Below, in pieces: positions 22,551-34,308 of a DNA stretch of 64,000 nt. Source of the stretch: Pomacea canaliculata (lineage: Eukaryota > Mollusca > Gastropoda > Architaenioglossa > Ampullariidae); contig NC_037597.1 in the NCBI RefSeq assembly GCF_003073045.1, positions 26,426,158 through 26,490,157 of the forward strand. Reading direction: 5' to 3'. A model generated the notes under the pieces. That model saw only the letters and a program-made list of their open reading frames with translations, was not told the origin of the DNA and searched no databases. Within the stretch, counting starts at the first letter, position 1. Every line of letters begins with the position of its first letter. Position numbers and translations under genes: made by a program.

Positions 22551-25020
22551 GCAATGTTGTGTGATGCACCCCGAGAAAACCATGAACTGTTTCAAACGTG
22601 TGTCATCTCAGTTGAAAAAAAATCCTCTGAGCTAAGGCGATGACCTATAATCCTAAAGTAAACGTACGAGCACGAACCTAGAAACAGATCCTTGAGCCAT
22701 AAATCCCGAGACCGCGAAACTTGTTTCCACAAGTAACGAAACCCTCTTATCACTGACTCTTGGCTTAGAGCCGTCTGTGGAGGTCAAAACGACACTCTGC
22801 AAAGTGAATTAAGTATTTACCTCCTGTTTGTGGGGCAGAAAAAATACATTTATGAGTCAACAATGTTCTTGCCGGCGGTGTTCACTGGATGACTCCAGCA
22901 ACCCTGCGCACGTTCATGCACGCACACAAAAATTCCAGTCCAAGATTTTCTCGACTCCATGAACCGACATCGTCCCCTCTCCCGGTGATATGAGAGGTCG
23001 GGTGTCGGGGGGCACTGAGTGTAGGTAACAGAGTGCACCTCTGATGTACTCCCCTAAGTTTATAACACTAGCTGGCTAAGACATCTTTGTATGCGGGTTG
23101 TTTGAGTTCCTAAACTAAAAAATATATTGGACCCCTTCTCCATTCCAAAATGCATGACGGAAATATTGAGATCATCTCTGGACGCCCGTTGACCAGTTGC
23201 TCTCATTCCCCATCCAATGACTCTACATGATGAATGGGAGGAGTCTTTAGTCGCTAAAGGGGACTCCCTACCTGGTGATTCTTCACATGGCCACCACCAT
23301 TTCTGTCGATTGTGTCTCTAAGTGTCAGCGGCTGTTGTGGTTAATAAGAGTGTGTCATGTGGCCCAACACCTCCGTCTTCAACACTCCGGATGTACATCC
23401 TGCCTTGTGAACACGGAGACGGGGGATTGTTTGTTGGAATTTGACCCCAGGACAGAGCTCATAACATGGTTCTTTATATAGTGGTGAACCTGTCACTGGA
23501 CACAAGGGTTACCACTGTGGGCAACAATCCCACCTCTTGCTGCCCTGAAATAAGAACTAGTATATGTCTGACAGTCTTAAATACTGCAAGAATGTGACAT
23601 CTGAAATAAGTTTAAAAATGTGTGTAACGTGCTTGAAATATTTTAACAGCTTAAAGTTACAAATACAGTGCCAGAGCTAATGTCCAGAGGTATTCGGAAG
23701 ACTTTACAATATGATGACGGGACGTGAAGCCAGTTTCTGTTGTCAAGTAGTCAAACCCCAATAATGAGTGAGTGTGAGAGGGAAGCTGTAAACAGAAGTC
23801 AACAAGGAAGCAAAAGCTGCAGGATGCTGTATTTAGAGCTGACTACGATGGGAGGATGCCGTGAGCTTTAGTCTTGCAACTGTTTTGCAATCAGTTGTGC
23901 GAACGTTTCTTGGCTTTCTTCGGCTTCTCCTCTTTGACCTTTGACCTTTTCGTCATCTCATTTCTGTCTTCGGCTATATTTCCATAATTTGAATAAGAAC
24001 TCTGTCTGTTCCTATCCATTCATGTATATAAATATATGTGTGCTACGTTATCTAGGTATTAATGTTACGTCATATGTGATTTCTTGTTGCGTCTTTTTTA
24101 TTTTTGTCTTATTAGTCACCAGTCCTGCTGCTTCTTCTTCCGTATTTTCGCATGCTGTTCAGCGTTCGTGTCTTGTTCTTGTCTCCAGTGCAGATCATGC
24201 GCTATAAAAAGTCAGGAGTTGACGACGACGACGACGACGACGACGATAATGATGACGACGACGATGATGATCTGGTTATCACGCCACACAAATGTTGGGC
24301 GAGTGATCAAAACTAAAGGCAACACCAGAAGGAGAATGTGTTCTATCACAAAGAGAGACATGAGGCGAGATAGTGAGATACGACTGTATATCATGGTAAC
24401 TGTCGTCACAGATCTTCTCTTGATGTTTGTTGATGCGACCTTGCTCTGGTTACTGCCGTTGTACAGCGATAATTTAAAGGGATTTATTTTTCAAGGAATG
24501 CTAAATTATTTTCCGCAACATTAACTGCGAACAAAAAAATCTTAGCCAAGTGTACTATACTTTTTCAGGGTTCAATGAACAGGCTGTGTCCCCTTGTCGT
24601 CCTTGAAAAATAATTCCGCAGACTATGACAAAATACCCAGGGTAGGCAAAAGCGTGGGCGGCTTATGTTTTAGTGTCGCGTGACGATATTCATTTCAAGG
24701 TCGTGGCGGTTATTTTCTAGGTTGTTTATCTGTTGCACCGTAAGGCGGTTTGTCTTTGTGCGGTTTGTAAGTCCTTATTTCTTTTTATTTTCGTGCAGAA
24801 TTTCAATGAGACACCTGCTGACGTCGACACTAGCATTTCTTAACTGTTTTATTCCAACTACTTGCAGGCCCATCTTCCTGCGAATCTATTCTCATTTTAT
24901 CTTTCCGAATTTTAATTGAATGTCGCTTCGGAACAGTTAACAGTTAACAGTGGTACAGTTAAATTCACTGATCTAACTGAAAGGTGAGAAAACGCTTTAA
25001 AAAAATAATATGATGATAAA
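22551..25020. other. Intergenic, no gene seen
   Basis: Only short frames. A GAC/GAT trinucleotide run lies at 24219-24272 and gives poly-Val or poly-Thr frames. Confidence 0.45.
24219..24272. repeat. (GAC)n/(GAT)n microsatellite
   Basis: Eight or more GAC units followed by GAT/GAC mixtures. Confidence 0.9.
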
Positions 25021-25024
25021 GAAG

Positions 25025-25210
25025 TAACATTTTTTTCTCCAGGGACTGTAGTTATGAAGAGAGGGGCAAGTCATTACCCTGGCCCAACAGGGGGGACGCA
25101 AGGAAAAGCGTCTTGTTTCCAAAGTTATAAAGCGGTGTCCAGACTCCGCAGATGTTTTGCCCTTAGGACCGTTTTTATAAAGAGGTGGCAAAGATGTCCT
25201 GGTGTAAACA
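25025..25210. repeat. Dispersed repeat with GTTATAAAG modules, copy 2
   Basis: This has the same modular pattern as 21925-22110: TGTAGTTATGAAGAGAGGGGC, CAAAGTTATAAAGCGGTGTC and TTTTTATAAAGAGGTGGCAAAG, each near a CCTGG. The shared modules suggest one repeat family. Confidence 0.55.
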
Positions 25211-25698
25211 AACATGAAGTAGTTTCTGGGCATGTGAGGGTCTGGGCGTCGCATTGTAACTGCGGAAACTAGACACTTTTCCTTCAGTTCCCCATCTGCA
25301 TCCGGGGAAGAGACTTACTACGGCCTCTGGTCTTTTAATTAATTTTTGTGCACTTGTAACGAGCAGCATTACACCCGAGGTAAGTCGCACTCTCTGTGGT
25401 GGCAGTCATTGTAAGCTGAGCAACCTGGAGATACCTGATGTCAGTCATGTCAGACTTGCCTGTACTGCACGAAAAGCTTGCTGTGACAGCTCGACATCAA
25501 CACTTTCTGAAGCACTGCCATGTGTAGATCTAAAATCTAAGTAATGGCAAGATGGCGCAGATGTGACAGTAGAAATAAAGTGGACCAGGAAAATACGAAG
25601 CAACTATCGTAACAAATGACACAAAACTTCACGCAAATCAACGGGCAAATATGAAAGTGAGGGAGAGAAGTCATCTTGTAGCCTGTTGGGAAGGGACA

Positions 25699-26238
25699 TC
25701 ACTCTCCCCTTTGTCCCTTTATTGCAGGCGAATCGAATAGCAATGTGCTTGATGTGAATTTGGCTTTAGATTCTGACTTCCCAAGCCTTCTCACTTTCTC
25801 TCCACCATCCACTGCCACCCGCCCCAGGTAACCAGAGCCAACTATCGCCCTTGACACCTGAAAGACGTCGGGACCACTCCTACTGTCGAATCCTGTTTTC
25901 ATCAATGTTGCTATACGTACTGGTGTGAGAAACTGGATGTTTACCAAACATGTTCCTTCGGCTGGGACTTTGATGTTGATAACGCCAGTGACACTTGAAA
26001 CTGGTGCAGCATCCTTGTGTGCAGCTGTCAGAAGCAACTTCTCGTGAGCACCAGGCTGCTGACTTGTTCTGATGGAAAGCGGATCTTCAGTCCTTTGTTT
26101 TCATGAAGCAACAGGACATTTTCCACCAAAAGTACAGTCAGCCCTCTAACCCCTTTATGAAGACCAATCCCGTTGAATGATAGTTCCCGCACCACCTCTT
26201 GCGACGGAAATCGAGTGGTAGGTTGGATCAACGACCGG
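25699..26238 (-). pseudogene. Possible decayed relative of the galaxin-like C-terminal domain
   Basis: Two overlapping minus frames read as plausible protein with one frame shift between them near 26040. The downstream frame contains SSVTGVINIKVPAEGTC, LVNIQFLTPVRIATLMKTG and SGPDVFQVSRAIVGSGYLG and stops at 25699. Its spacing resembles the C-terminal domain of gene C (ITGMV..NIK..., LSPFSV, ENVFKVRV) and, less clearly, gene B. A weak acceptor (CTGCACCAG) would give the same entry phase as in B and C. The upstream frame is not Cys-rich. The similarity is by eye and weak; it may be an unrelated relic. Confidence 0.3.
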
Positions 26239-26244
26239 GACAAC

Positions 26245-27760
26245 CACGACTTTCATACAGTCTATGAGGTGTCTCTAAGTATTGCAGCACGTGACCTGGC
26301 CTGATGGCGAGCCCTCGTGCTGCGTCCTTAGGTCACCATGACGACAGGTACTAGCTGGGTTGGTTGGCTTGCTCTGTGTCCGGCTACTGCCAGTTAAGGG
26401 AATGATGATTGATTGATGATTATTATTTAAGGAGTCTATGACGTGTTGCTATGTAGGTTTAAAAATGTTCGCTGCTCCGATCCAGGACGTAGGATTAATC
26501 ATGAATGTACGCACACGCTCTCTAAAGTTACTCATGCTTTACAATTTTGCTGAGTTTTTTTTTTTAATTAAACACTTGTTTACCTTTCTTATTGATTTGT
26601 ACAGTTAATTTGATCCTTTTCCTCTCTCCAACACTGACAAGCTCAACTGCACCCATACCAGCAATAATAATGTTATAGCACTGTATCCCACCCAAATGAA
26701 GGCACGCCACGCCTTACAAAATGTATACCTATACAAACCATCTAAAAAAATGTTCCATGACCCCCTCCTTTCCACCACTCTACCCTCACCCTCCACACAC
26801 AGGTTGCTGTCACGATTACAAACACGCAGTCGAAGCGACAAACTCTTGCTGCTACCTCCCTCTGCTGTGGCCGTGTGCATGGCAGGACACGTAGCAATCA
26901 TGCTGACGTCATATTTTCCAGTTGATCACGTGATATGCAAAGCTACCATTATGAGTTTATAGCTTGCAGGGTTGCATATTACGTGGCGCCGAGGTCCGTC
27001 TTCGTCGTTTGCTGAATAATTAGTCATGGATCTCGAAAGAGACAAGAATAAAAATTGACCTCTCCTCCATTGACATTTTCTTAACGAACCCTCCTTATTG
27101 CGTCACAAGCATTTCAGTAAGAGGTGGCACATTCTAATTTGCTTCCTTGCTCTGTTTGCTTTGATGCTTATTTCATCCTTGTTTGCCTCTGCTCTAATTT
27201 AGTCGTTTCACACATCCGTTACTCAGGTCCGAGCTCCCTGTGTTACTAACGGTGGTCACTTCAATATGGCGTCACCGGTCAGTTGGTGTGTCAAGTGTCG
27301 TCGGCACAATGCAGTCCAATATCTATGCATATAAGTGTGGAGAGGTCATAATTTAAGATTTTCCCGTTTGCTGGTCATCGTGAATTACGAATGTATTTTA
27401 AATATTCGTTTGCTCTGGGCGTGTACTTTTATTGTGTTTTGATGTCTTGACTATAAATACATCTTAGTCTCACCGATAGATCACCAGTTCCAAAGTAACC
27501 CATCTGGCTTTTTTTTGTAGCTGATGCAGCTCGGGAGATATAGTATGTGGCTATCAAAATCGTCGACTTTAAGTTTTATATGAGCTTGCAATGATGTGTA
27601 CATTGACCGAACCAGAGATCTGTTGACATGCGCACTTGCTGGTGTTAATGGAATAATAAGAACGAGAATATCCACACTCAAGGCAATGATGTATTATTAG
27701 TAGTAGCATAATATGAGGATGTAGGTGTTTTTGTAACTGTGGATAGATATGTGTGCGGGG
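26245..27760. other. Intergenic, no gene seen
   Basis: No supported exon or recognised repeat. Confidence 0.45.
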
Positions 27761-27764
27761 GTGG

Positions 27765-27960
27765 GGTTGGGGGGGGGTTGTTCCTTGATAGGTGTTTGTG
27801 CGGATGTGTGTCTGTTTGTTGGTGTGTGTGTGTGTAGGTAGGTGTGCACATGAATGTGCATTCCTTGTGCTTTGTGTCTCCGTATGTGTGTGTGTACGCG
27901 CGCCTGTTGGGTGTTTGAGAGTCGTAGGAGTGTGTGGGTGGAGTGGTAAATGAGTACGTC
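27765..27960. repeat. TG-rich tract
   Basis: GTGTG, GGGGTTGGGGGG and TGTGTGTGTGTAGG runs. The long minus frame across it (Thr/Pro/His-rich) is a low-complexity artefact. Confidence 0.8.
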
Positions 27961-28514
27961 AGTGTGGGCAGGTATACATATGATTTTGTATGGTTTGGGA
28001 TCGGAGTGAGACTGTGGGACGTTGTCTTGATGACTTTGTAAATGCCATGCGGTGCGACCACGACTCTACACTCTTGCACGAACTCTCTGGATGTGATTTT
28101 TTTTAAGTCAAACAAAACAAAAAAAAATTCCTCCCTCCCCTCGTGAACCGTGAACCATCGTCTGTTTCTTCTCTTCAGTTTTTCCACATTTCCTGAAATG
28201 TCGCCGGCTGAAAAACCGCGAGCTCTATAATTAATTCCTTCGACGTTCCTGCCCACGTACCTGCCAACAATCTTATTGTCTCTCTTCTTATGCCCTTGAA
28301 TACATCTCACAACGAGCACCCTACATGCAGCACTTGAAGGACTAAAGCTGGGTCTTTTTTTTTTTCATTTGTTTTGAGAAGACTTGAAAAGACGCATTAC
28401 CAAATACCCGCCAGCGCGTGGGTAGGTGATGATGCCATGTCTTCTGGATGCCTGTCATGCCGATCTACTGAACGAACCTCTTGTGTCCGGACGCCTTTGA
28501 CACACAAAAGACAG

Positions 28515-28881
28515 TTAATGACGGTAAGATAATACTTCAGAGATATCGCTGATTAAGAAGACCCGTATAACATGACGGCGACAATATCAGACTTAAAAAG
28601 CAAAATTAGTCTTTGAAGTTTGAAAGGTACGATACGACAAGGGCGATTGTGCCATATAGACAGATTTAAAAACCTAAACACTGATTAATTTTTTCGTTAA
28701 TGACGGTAAGACAACACTTAAGAGATATCGCTGATTAAGAAGACCTGTATAACATGACTCAGCTAACATTATCTGATTTCAACAAACAAAATTAGTCTTT
28801 GATGTTTGAAAGGTACGATACGACAAGGGCGATTGTGTCATTTAGACAGATTTAAAAGCCTAAACACTGATTAATTTTTTG
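28515..28881 (+). repeat. Tandem duplication of a 180-bp unit
   Basis: Two adjacent copies (28515-28696 and 28697-28881) share GTTAATGACGGTAAGA, AGAGATATCGCTGATTAAGA, GGTACGATACGACAAGGGCG and AACACTGATTAATTTTTT. Differences are scattered substitutions and small indels. No coding capacity is seen. Confidence 0.9.
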
Positions 28882-30640
28882 CGTTCATTCAGTGAGCCTC
28901 AGCTTTTCTTTGCTATCTCGTTGGTATCATCTCTTTGATATTCGGTTCTACAGAGGTGGCGAGTATGTGAACAATGTGTCTGATAAATAAATCAAATGTC
29001 TAACGAAATCCGGGCTCCCTTCACACCCGCGAACCCGGGTACACCTCCCACCCCACCTATCCCACCCTGTCTACCCGCCTCGTCAGGTCTGCGAGTAAGG
29101 GTAAGGGGTCCCTCTCATCTCTAAGCCCTCTACAACCCCTCCCGGCCACGTCTCACCCTTACTCCCACCGACCCTCTTCAAAGTGAATTCCAAAATCTGT
29201 GTCTCATCTACACCAAGGATAAACTTCCTGTTGTAAGTGATTAGTGGTATATGTCCTCGTTGTTTATTTATTGGTTTCGGTTTTGGAACAATTATCAATC
29301 CACCCACATGTGAGGGGAAGCCACCGCAAAGTATTTTTATAATTTTTTTATTGTTTATCCCTTCTCGCGAAAAGGTTCCAGGTCTTCGGTTTCAAATGTT
29401 CACTCTCGTGTCATTTATTATACATACTCCTGTGATTAAAGCCAGCCATGTGGAACCGCGGTCATGCTTGAGTACGCAGCGGCAGAATCTAGAGCATCGC
29501 TCATTCATGTTTGTACTTGCTGTTTGCATGACTAGTCACTCATGAATGGACAGAAAAAATCCTTGTTATTTACTATGTGTGGCTGGACAGCGAAGCTCGT
29601 TTTTAAAGTTTTAGCAGCACCACCTCTAATAAGCAAACAGAAAAAACGACTGCATAGAAGTCTAAAACACATCAAACTTTGAATCACTTTAATTGTCTTT
29701 TATCTGTCATTCTTTATTTCATTTATTCATGTGTGTGTGCGTGTGCGCGCTCGTGAGTGCGTGGTTCTGCCTTTCCTTCTCTCTTTTTTTCTCTGCTTCT
29801 TTCCTCTTTCTTCCTCTCTTTTTCTATATCCCCCTCTCCTTCTCACACCTTTATCTCTTCAATGAATAAAAAAAAAGAATGACAGATAAAGACACGGACC
29901 CAGTCGTGGAATCAGGTTCACAAAAAAGTCGCTGAGTGTTAAGTGGGTGGATGGGAAGTTGAACTCGAAGCTAATCATTAAACTGTAAAAACGTTTGTCG
30001 TGCAGAGCACCTGACTGCAGGTAAACCTGCTTCACGAAGGCTTTTGTGGTTGATAACAGATATCAATGACGAAGGCTATAACCTGATGAGCTCGCACAAA
30101 CAAGTAAAATGCGTGCGGGGGTGGGTGACATACCCGAACCGTGAATAACGGGCCGCTTGGTGACAAGAGTGTACGCAGCTCGTTAAAGTAAGCGCGAGTT
30201 GGAATGCAAGTGTAAAGGTCACTGGAAAATCCCGCTTGGAGTTTCGGTCCGCAAATAGAGTGAGGCTGGGGTATACTCAGTTATAATGTACATACCACCA
30301 CCTGCCGGACATAGACCCTATCCATCCTCCATCACCTCCTTCCTTCCTCTAGTTCTGCTATCCAAAATATTCTTCCACCCACACTTCTTAATCTTAAAAT
30401 ATCTCCTAAAATAGGGGCTGTAAAAACACAAGCATTAACGTTCGTGTTATTGTAAGTAAATTCCCTCCAAAATGTTAATCAGTAGATGCAGGTTTTCCGA
30501 AAGAATGTGAGGAGGTGGGTATAGTCTTGTGTCTACGAACGTTTGCGGTCTTCTGAGAGAATTGTCCATTCTTTGCGTTGTATGACATCGAGATTAAAAA
30601 TAAAATATGGCTAATACTGACAGTGTTTTCCCGATTTTCT
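28882..30640. other. Intergenic, no gene seen
   Basis: No supported exon. It contains an inverted repeat at 29694-29893. Confidence 0.45.
29694..29893. repeat. Inverted repeat around simple-sequence core
   Basis: GTCTTTTATCTGTCATTCTT on the left is mirrored by AAGAATGACAGATAAAGAC on the right (29874-29893), with about 155 bp of TG and CT repeats between. It could be a small MITE or a hairpin-forming relic. Confidence 0.5.
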
Positions 30641-30648
30641 TTCGTGCC

Positions 30649-30655
30649 TATAAAA
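30649..30655 (+). promoter_or_regulatory. TATA box, possibly of gene C
   Basis: A canonical TATAAAA lies about 400 bp upstream of the gene C start codon. It would need a long leader or a 5' UTR intron, so the link to gene C is uncertain. Confidence 0.25.
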
Positions 30656-31052
30656 CCGAGCTTCGGACTTCATCAATCGCCATTCGCTGAACCTGCACAT
30701 CTGTTGCTACCCGAGTGTTGCAGCCCGCAAGGTTCGGTAGTCCAGCAGATAATAGAGGGAAATAACAACATAATATCAGCCTCTACTTAACGGTGGTCTC
30801 TACGGCCTGAAACCAGTAAATCTGCGAGCCACCTTCTTTGTTAATACTGTCTGCTGAGCATCGCTTTCTGCAGCATACAATCAACAAGTGCGAGGTGGAA
30901 AAGAATTTTTTTAAAAAGAGTTTCAGTCGCACTTTTACTCGTTTATTCTTTGTTTTCGCGTTTAATTTTCTTGAAGTGTAAACGAGTGTAGAATCAAGTT
31001 TCGCAAGTTCCACGAATCACTCCGACTCTCGTTCGACCTCCGTTCTTCGAGG

Positions 31053-34000
31053 ATGTTTGCATCTGCAGCTGCTCTTTGCCTGCTTCTGGCTCTGGCTGCC
31101 TACGTTACAGCGCATGCGCGCCAACCGGTAAGTATTTGTATTTCCCTTTAATGTTACCGCTGCTTTTTTTTTTTTTTAAACAAGCTTTTGGACATAAGCG
31201 TGAAGTGTATGTGCAAGAAAGAAATTAGTATTGAAGGGCATGCGTTTGGAAAGAAAAATATGATTATGGAGAAGAAAGGGGAATTAACGTGGATAAAGCT
31301 TTATGTAGGGGACTTAAATGAGAATGCTACTTACTACTGCATCGAGAGGGTGGGCATCACATTAATTTTTTTATGGAGGGAGTTGTTTGAGAAAAGGATA
31401 TTAAAGCGGTTAAATAAGATCCGTAAATTTCTAGGTGGCATAAACAAGAGAAAAAGGAAAGTGTGGACGTTTGCGGCAGAACATGTTGATGTCAGTCATG
31501 CATCGTCTCTGTACTCCATGTTGTTTTAGTAATGAGTGGGTGGAAAGTTGTTTATTTTACACTTTTGATGTCAGATACCAGAATACTTATTACACTACGC
31601 ATTGAACTCCTTTATATACAATGCACTGGAAATAAGGAAAAGCTATAGCAACATTACTTGAAGTCTTTTTATCGCGGGATGCATTATATTCAATATAAAA
31701 ATGCTGGTTATTATAAGTTGATTACAAGTTGTGTGGAGACTAATGATTTGATAAATATAAGTATTTGTGCCTCTGCATATACATGATTATATGGTGTCTA
31801 ATAGCTTGATGCCTATGTGTTAGCACTTGCTTGTATACATAGTCGCATGAGTGAAAGACTAGCAGTGAGCGTGCTAAATATGCATTATATATAGTATGTA
31901 TTATTATGGTGCATCCTCTGTGAAACTTGGTCAGGGGCCTACATCATCAAAGAATGTCGTATCGTATCGCATCTCTCCCCTATTTCTCTCTAAGTCTCTC
32001 CCTCATTCGTCCCTGTGTCTCCTCTTTCCTGTCTCTCACCCAGAATCAAGTAAGTATTGTTTGAGTTTAACACCTTCACAGTCTTGTGATCATCACCCTA
32101 CCTCTTTTACAGGTAACCCAGAAAACGTGCGGTGGCGTTGTCTTGAGCGAAAACCAGATCTGCTGTCAGAAAAGGTTTTGAACATCCCAGACGGAAACTA
32201 CAGATGCTGCGTTTTGAATAAACGGCAACGAAATCACCGTCTACAATCGCAAACAGCAGTACTGCAGCCCTGATGGGAAATTAAAAACTTGCCTTCCAGA
32301 ATTTATTTACCCACAAAGGAAGTCAAGGAACAGCCAAGGAATGCGATTGTCTGCCGAGGCATTATTTATCACAATGTGTCCACAAGTGACTTCGAGTAAG
32401 TGGTTGTTTTACATCAAAACAGTTTCACAGTCCAAGGCTTTATGTTTAACCTCTTTACTACAAAATATTTTTTGCTTGTAGTATTTTTCATTAGCTGTTA
32501 AAACACCTTTACTTCATTTGAAGCAGGGTGACATGACCTTCTGAAAGTGCGTAATGTTAGGAGGAGGAGGAGGAGAGGAGGAGGAGGAGGAGGATCAATG
32601 AATAGTTTTGAAAAAGCGTTTCCCCCGTTTGAAGCACAGTGTAAGAAGAACTAGACATTTCACCTAAAATAAATATTTTTCATTGAAGCACAAGCTATCA
32701 CTTCTAAAACTGTGTTTTTGATTTTTTCTTTCAATTAGCGCAAATCGTTTCAGGGGTTAGCTGTTTGACATGCTCTCAATCACGGAGCTAATTAACTGTC
32801 AAAACACTCTTTTGCTTACCTACAAATTTTCACCATTTTAGATCAGTCTGTAGAAGTCATATTCTTTCTCTGTTTTCTATCTGCTAAAAAGGCGAGGTTT
32901 TGCTCGGAAAAGAAATAGGCGCGCTCTCTTAGACTGGATATGGTATTGAAGTGGTTCCTTTGTTGTCCCCTAACCGACAGCTCAACTATCAACAGAGTGG
33001 CCCACTGTTCTTTCACTTGTCCACAGCAGTAAGATAGCAGTTTTTTCTCCTTCTTTTCAGATGTTGTGGTGAATTACTTTTCCACAAAAACGACGAGAAC
33101 AATCATTGTAAAGGGTTCTGTGGTAACAAGACCTACAACACTGACAATCAGATGTGCTGTGAAGATAAGATTTCCGACAGCCCTGATCCAGACATGAAAT
33201 GCTGCAAGGATGTCCTCATTAACACAGATACACATGACTGCTGCAACAGCAGTGTACCAGTCCACAAGTAAGCATCTTCTTGTTTGTGAAGATCACCTGT
33301 CGTGTACACCTTAAATTAAATAAGCTTGCTTCTGAAAAGGTAGGCCGAACGCTCTAAATTTTGTTGGGAAAATGTAATACCTGAGATTGATTATGGGCCA
33401 TTAAAACTTGCATAATGTAACAACTGTGTTCATTTTCTGTCAGGAAGGATGGCTTTTTCTGCTGCGCAGAAGTCAATGTCTACCACAATGCCACTATGAC
33501 CTGCGACGAGATCTCAGGAAAGGTCCATCTCAGGCCGTCGTTTTTCAACATGTTTTTCAACCCCGCTGACTTATGCACGCTGGAAGCAGGATGGCGACCA
33601 CTCACTTTTAATGGTGAGCATGTCCTTAAAGACTTAGTAGGGTGCATTTATTTTTCTAATGCCAGTGCGGATACTGTTTCGCAAAGTCTCGGTAAATACA
33701 ATCCTTCTGTTCGCGAGATACAAACATCCATCTAGACCTTTAACATGGCTTCTGAGGAGTTTAATATGCTCAGCAGTTTTCTTTTATAACATTGAGTATG
33801 TTTGTTATCTGTCATTTCATTAAAAAGAAAAATCTTGTTTGTGACTCTTTCTGGTTTTGTTTAGGGTTTTTTTAATTAAGGTTTTTATTTACAGTTACAT
33901 TTATTGCTGTCACTGCAGCCGTCTTTGATCGTTTCAGATTTTCTTGGCATCACCATCACAGGTATGGTAGATTCGTGTAACATCAAGAGCAGGAGAAGGG

Positions 34001-34308
34001 AACTTATCATACCCCTGTCGCCGTTCTCAGTCACTTCAAATGGCCTGCCGGTGAACCTGGAAGGTGACGAGAACGTTTTTAAGGTTCGTGTGCGCTTTAA
34101 CAAAAAATGCCACGATCGTATATCCGCTCTCATGAGCTCCCTGAAGAAAAAAGCCCTCGTCGTCCATACAACAAACACATCGTTTCTATCAAAGAGAAAA
34201 CCTGAACTACTCATCCAGCGAGGGGAAAAAAGCTTTGTATCTCTGCGCGAAGCAAAGCTGGACATCGTTCAGGCACAGTCAATCTTGTTATCTATGAAGA
34301 GGAGCTAA
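31053..34308 (+). CDS. Gene C: galaxin-like secreted protein, exon 2 frame-broken
   Basis: The model is 31053-31127, 32113-32395, 33061-33267, 33444-33613 and 33938-34308. Exon 1 is a clear signal peptide (LCLLLALAAYVTAHA). Exons 2-4 carry galaxin-type units: CGGVVLSENQICC, NIPDGNYRCC, GNEITVYNRKQQYC, CRGIIYHN, CCGELLFHKND, CGNKTYNTDNQMCC, MKCC, DCCNSS, then FFCCAEVNVYHNATMTCDE. Exon 5 is the C-terminal domain shared with gene B: ITITGMVDSCNIK, LIIPLSPFSVTSNGLP, VFKVRVRFNKKC, KKALVVHTTN, FLSKRKPELLIQRGEKS. Junctions 2/3, 3/4 and 4/5 agree in phase (2, 2, 1). Exon 2 alone needs three frame corrections: one missing base near 32174, about 13 extra bases near 32202, and one more near 32340. It is either a pseudogene or assembly error. 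If expressed, it is a secreted, disulphide-rich matrix-type protein. Confidence 0.65.
32561..32596. repeat. (GGA)n in gene C intron 2
   Basis: AGGAGG triplets in tandem within the intron between exons 2 and 3. Confidence 0.9.

Noticed and set aside
27678..28319. 213-codon minus ORF rich in Thr, Pro and His
   Set aside because: Most of it is the TG-rich tract; there is no domain and no splice support.
33885..34265. 126-codon minus ORF opposite the last exon of gene C
   Set aside because: It is a shadow of the coding exon, whose plus-strand frame matches gene B.
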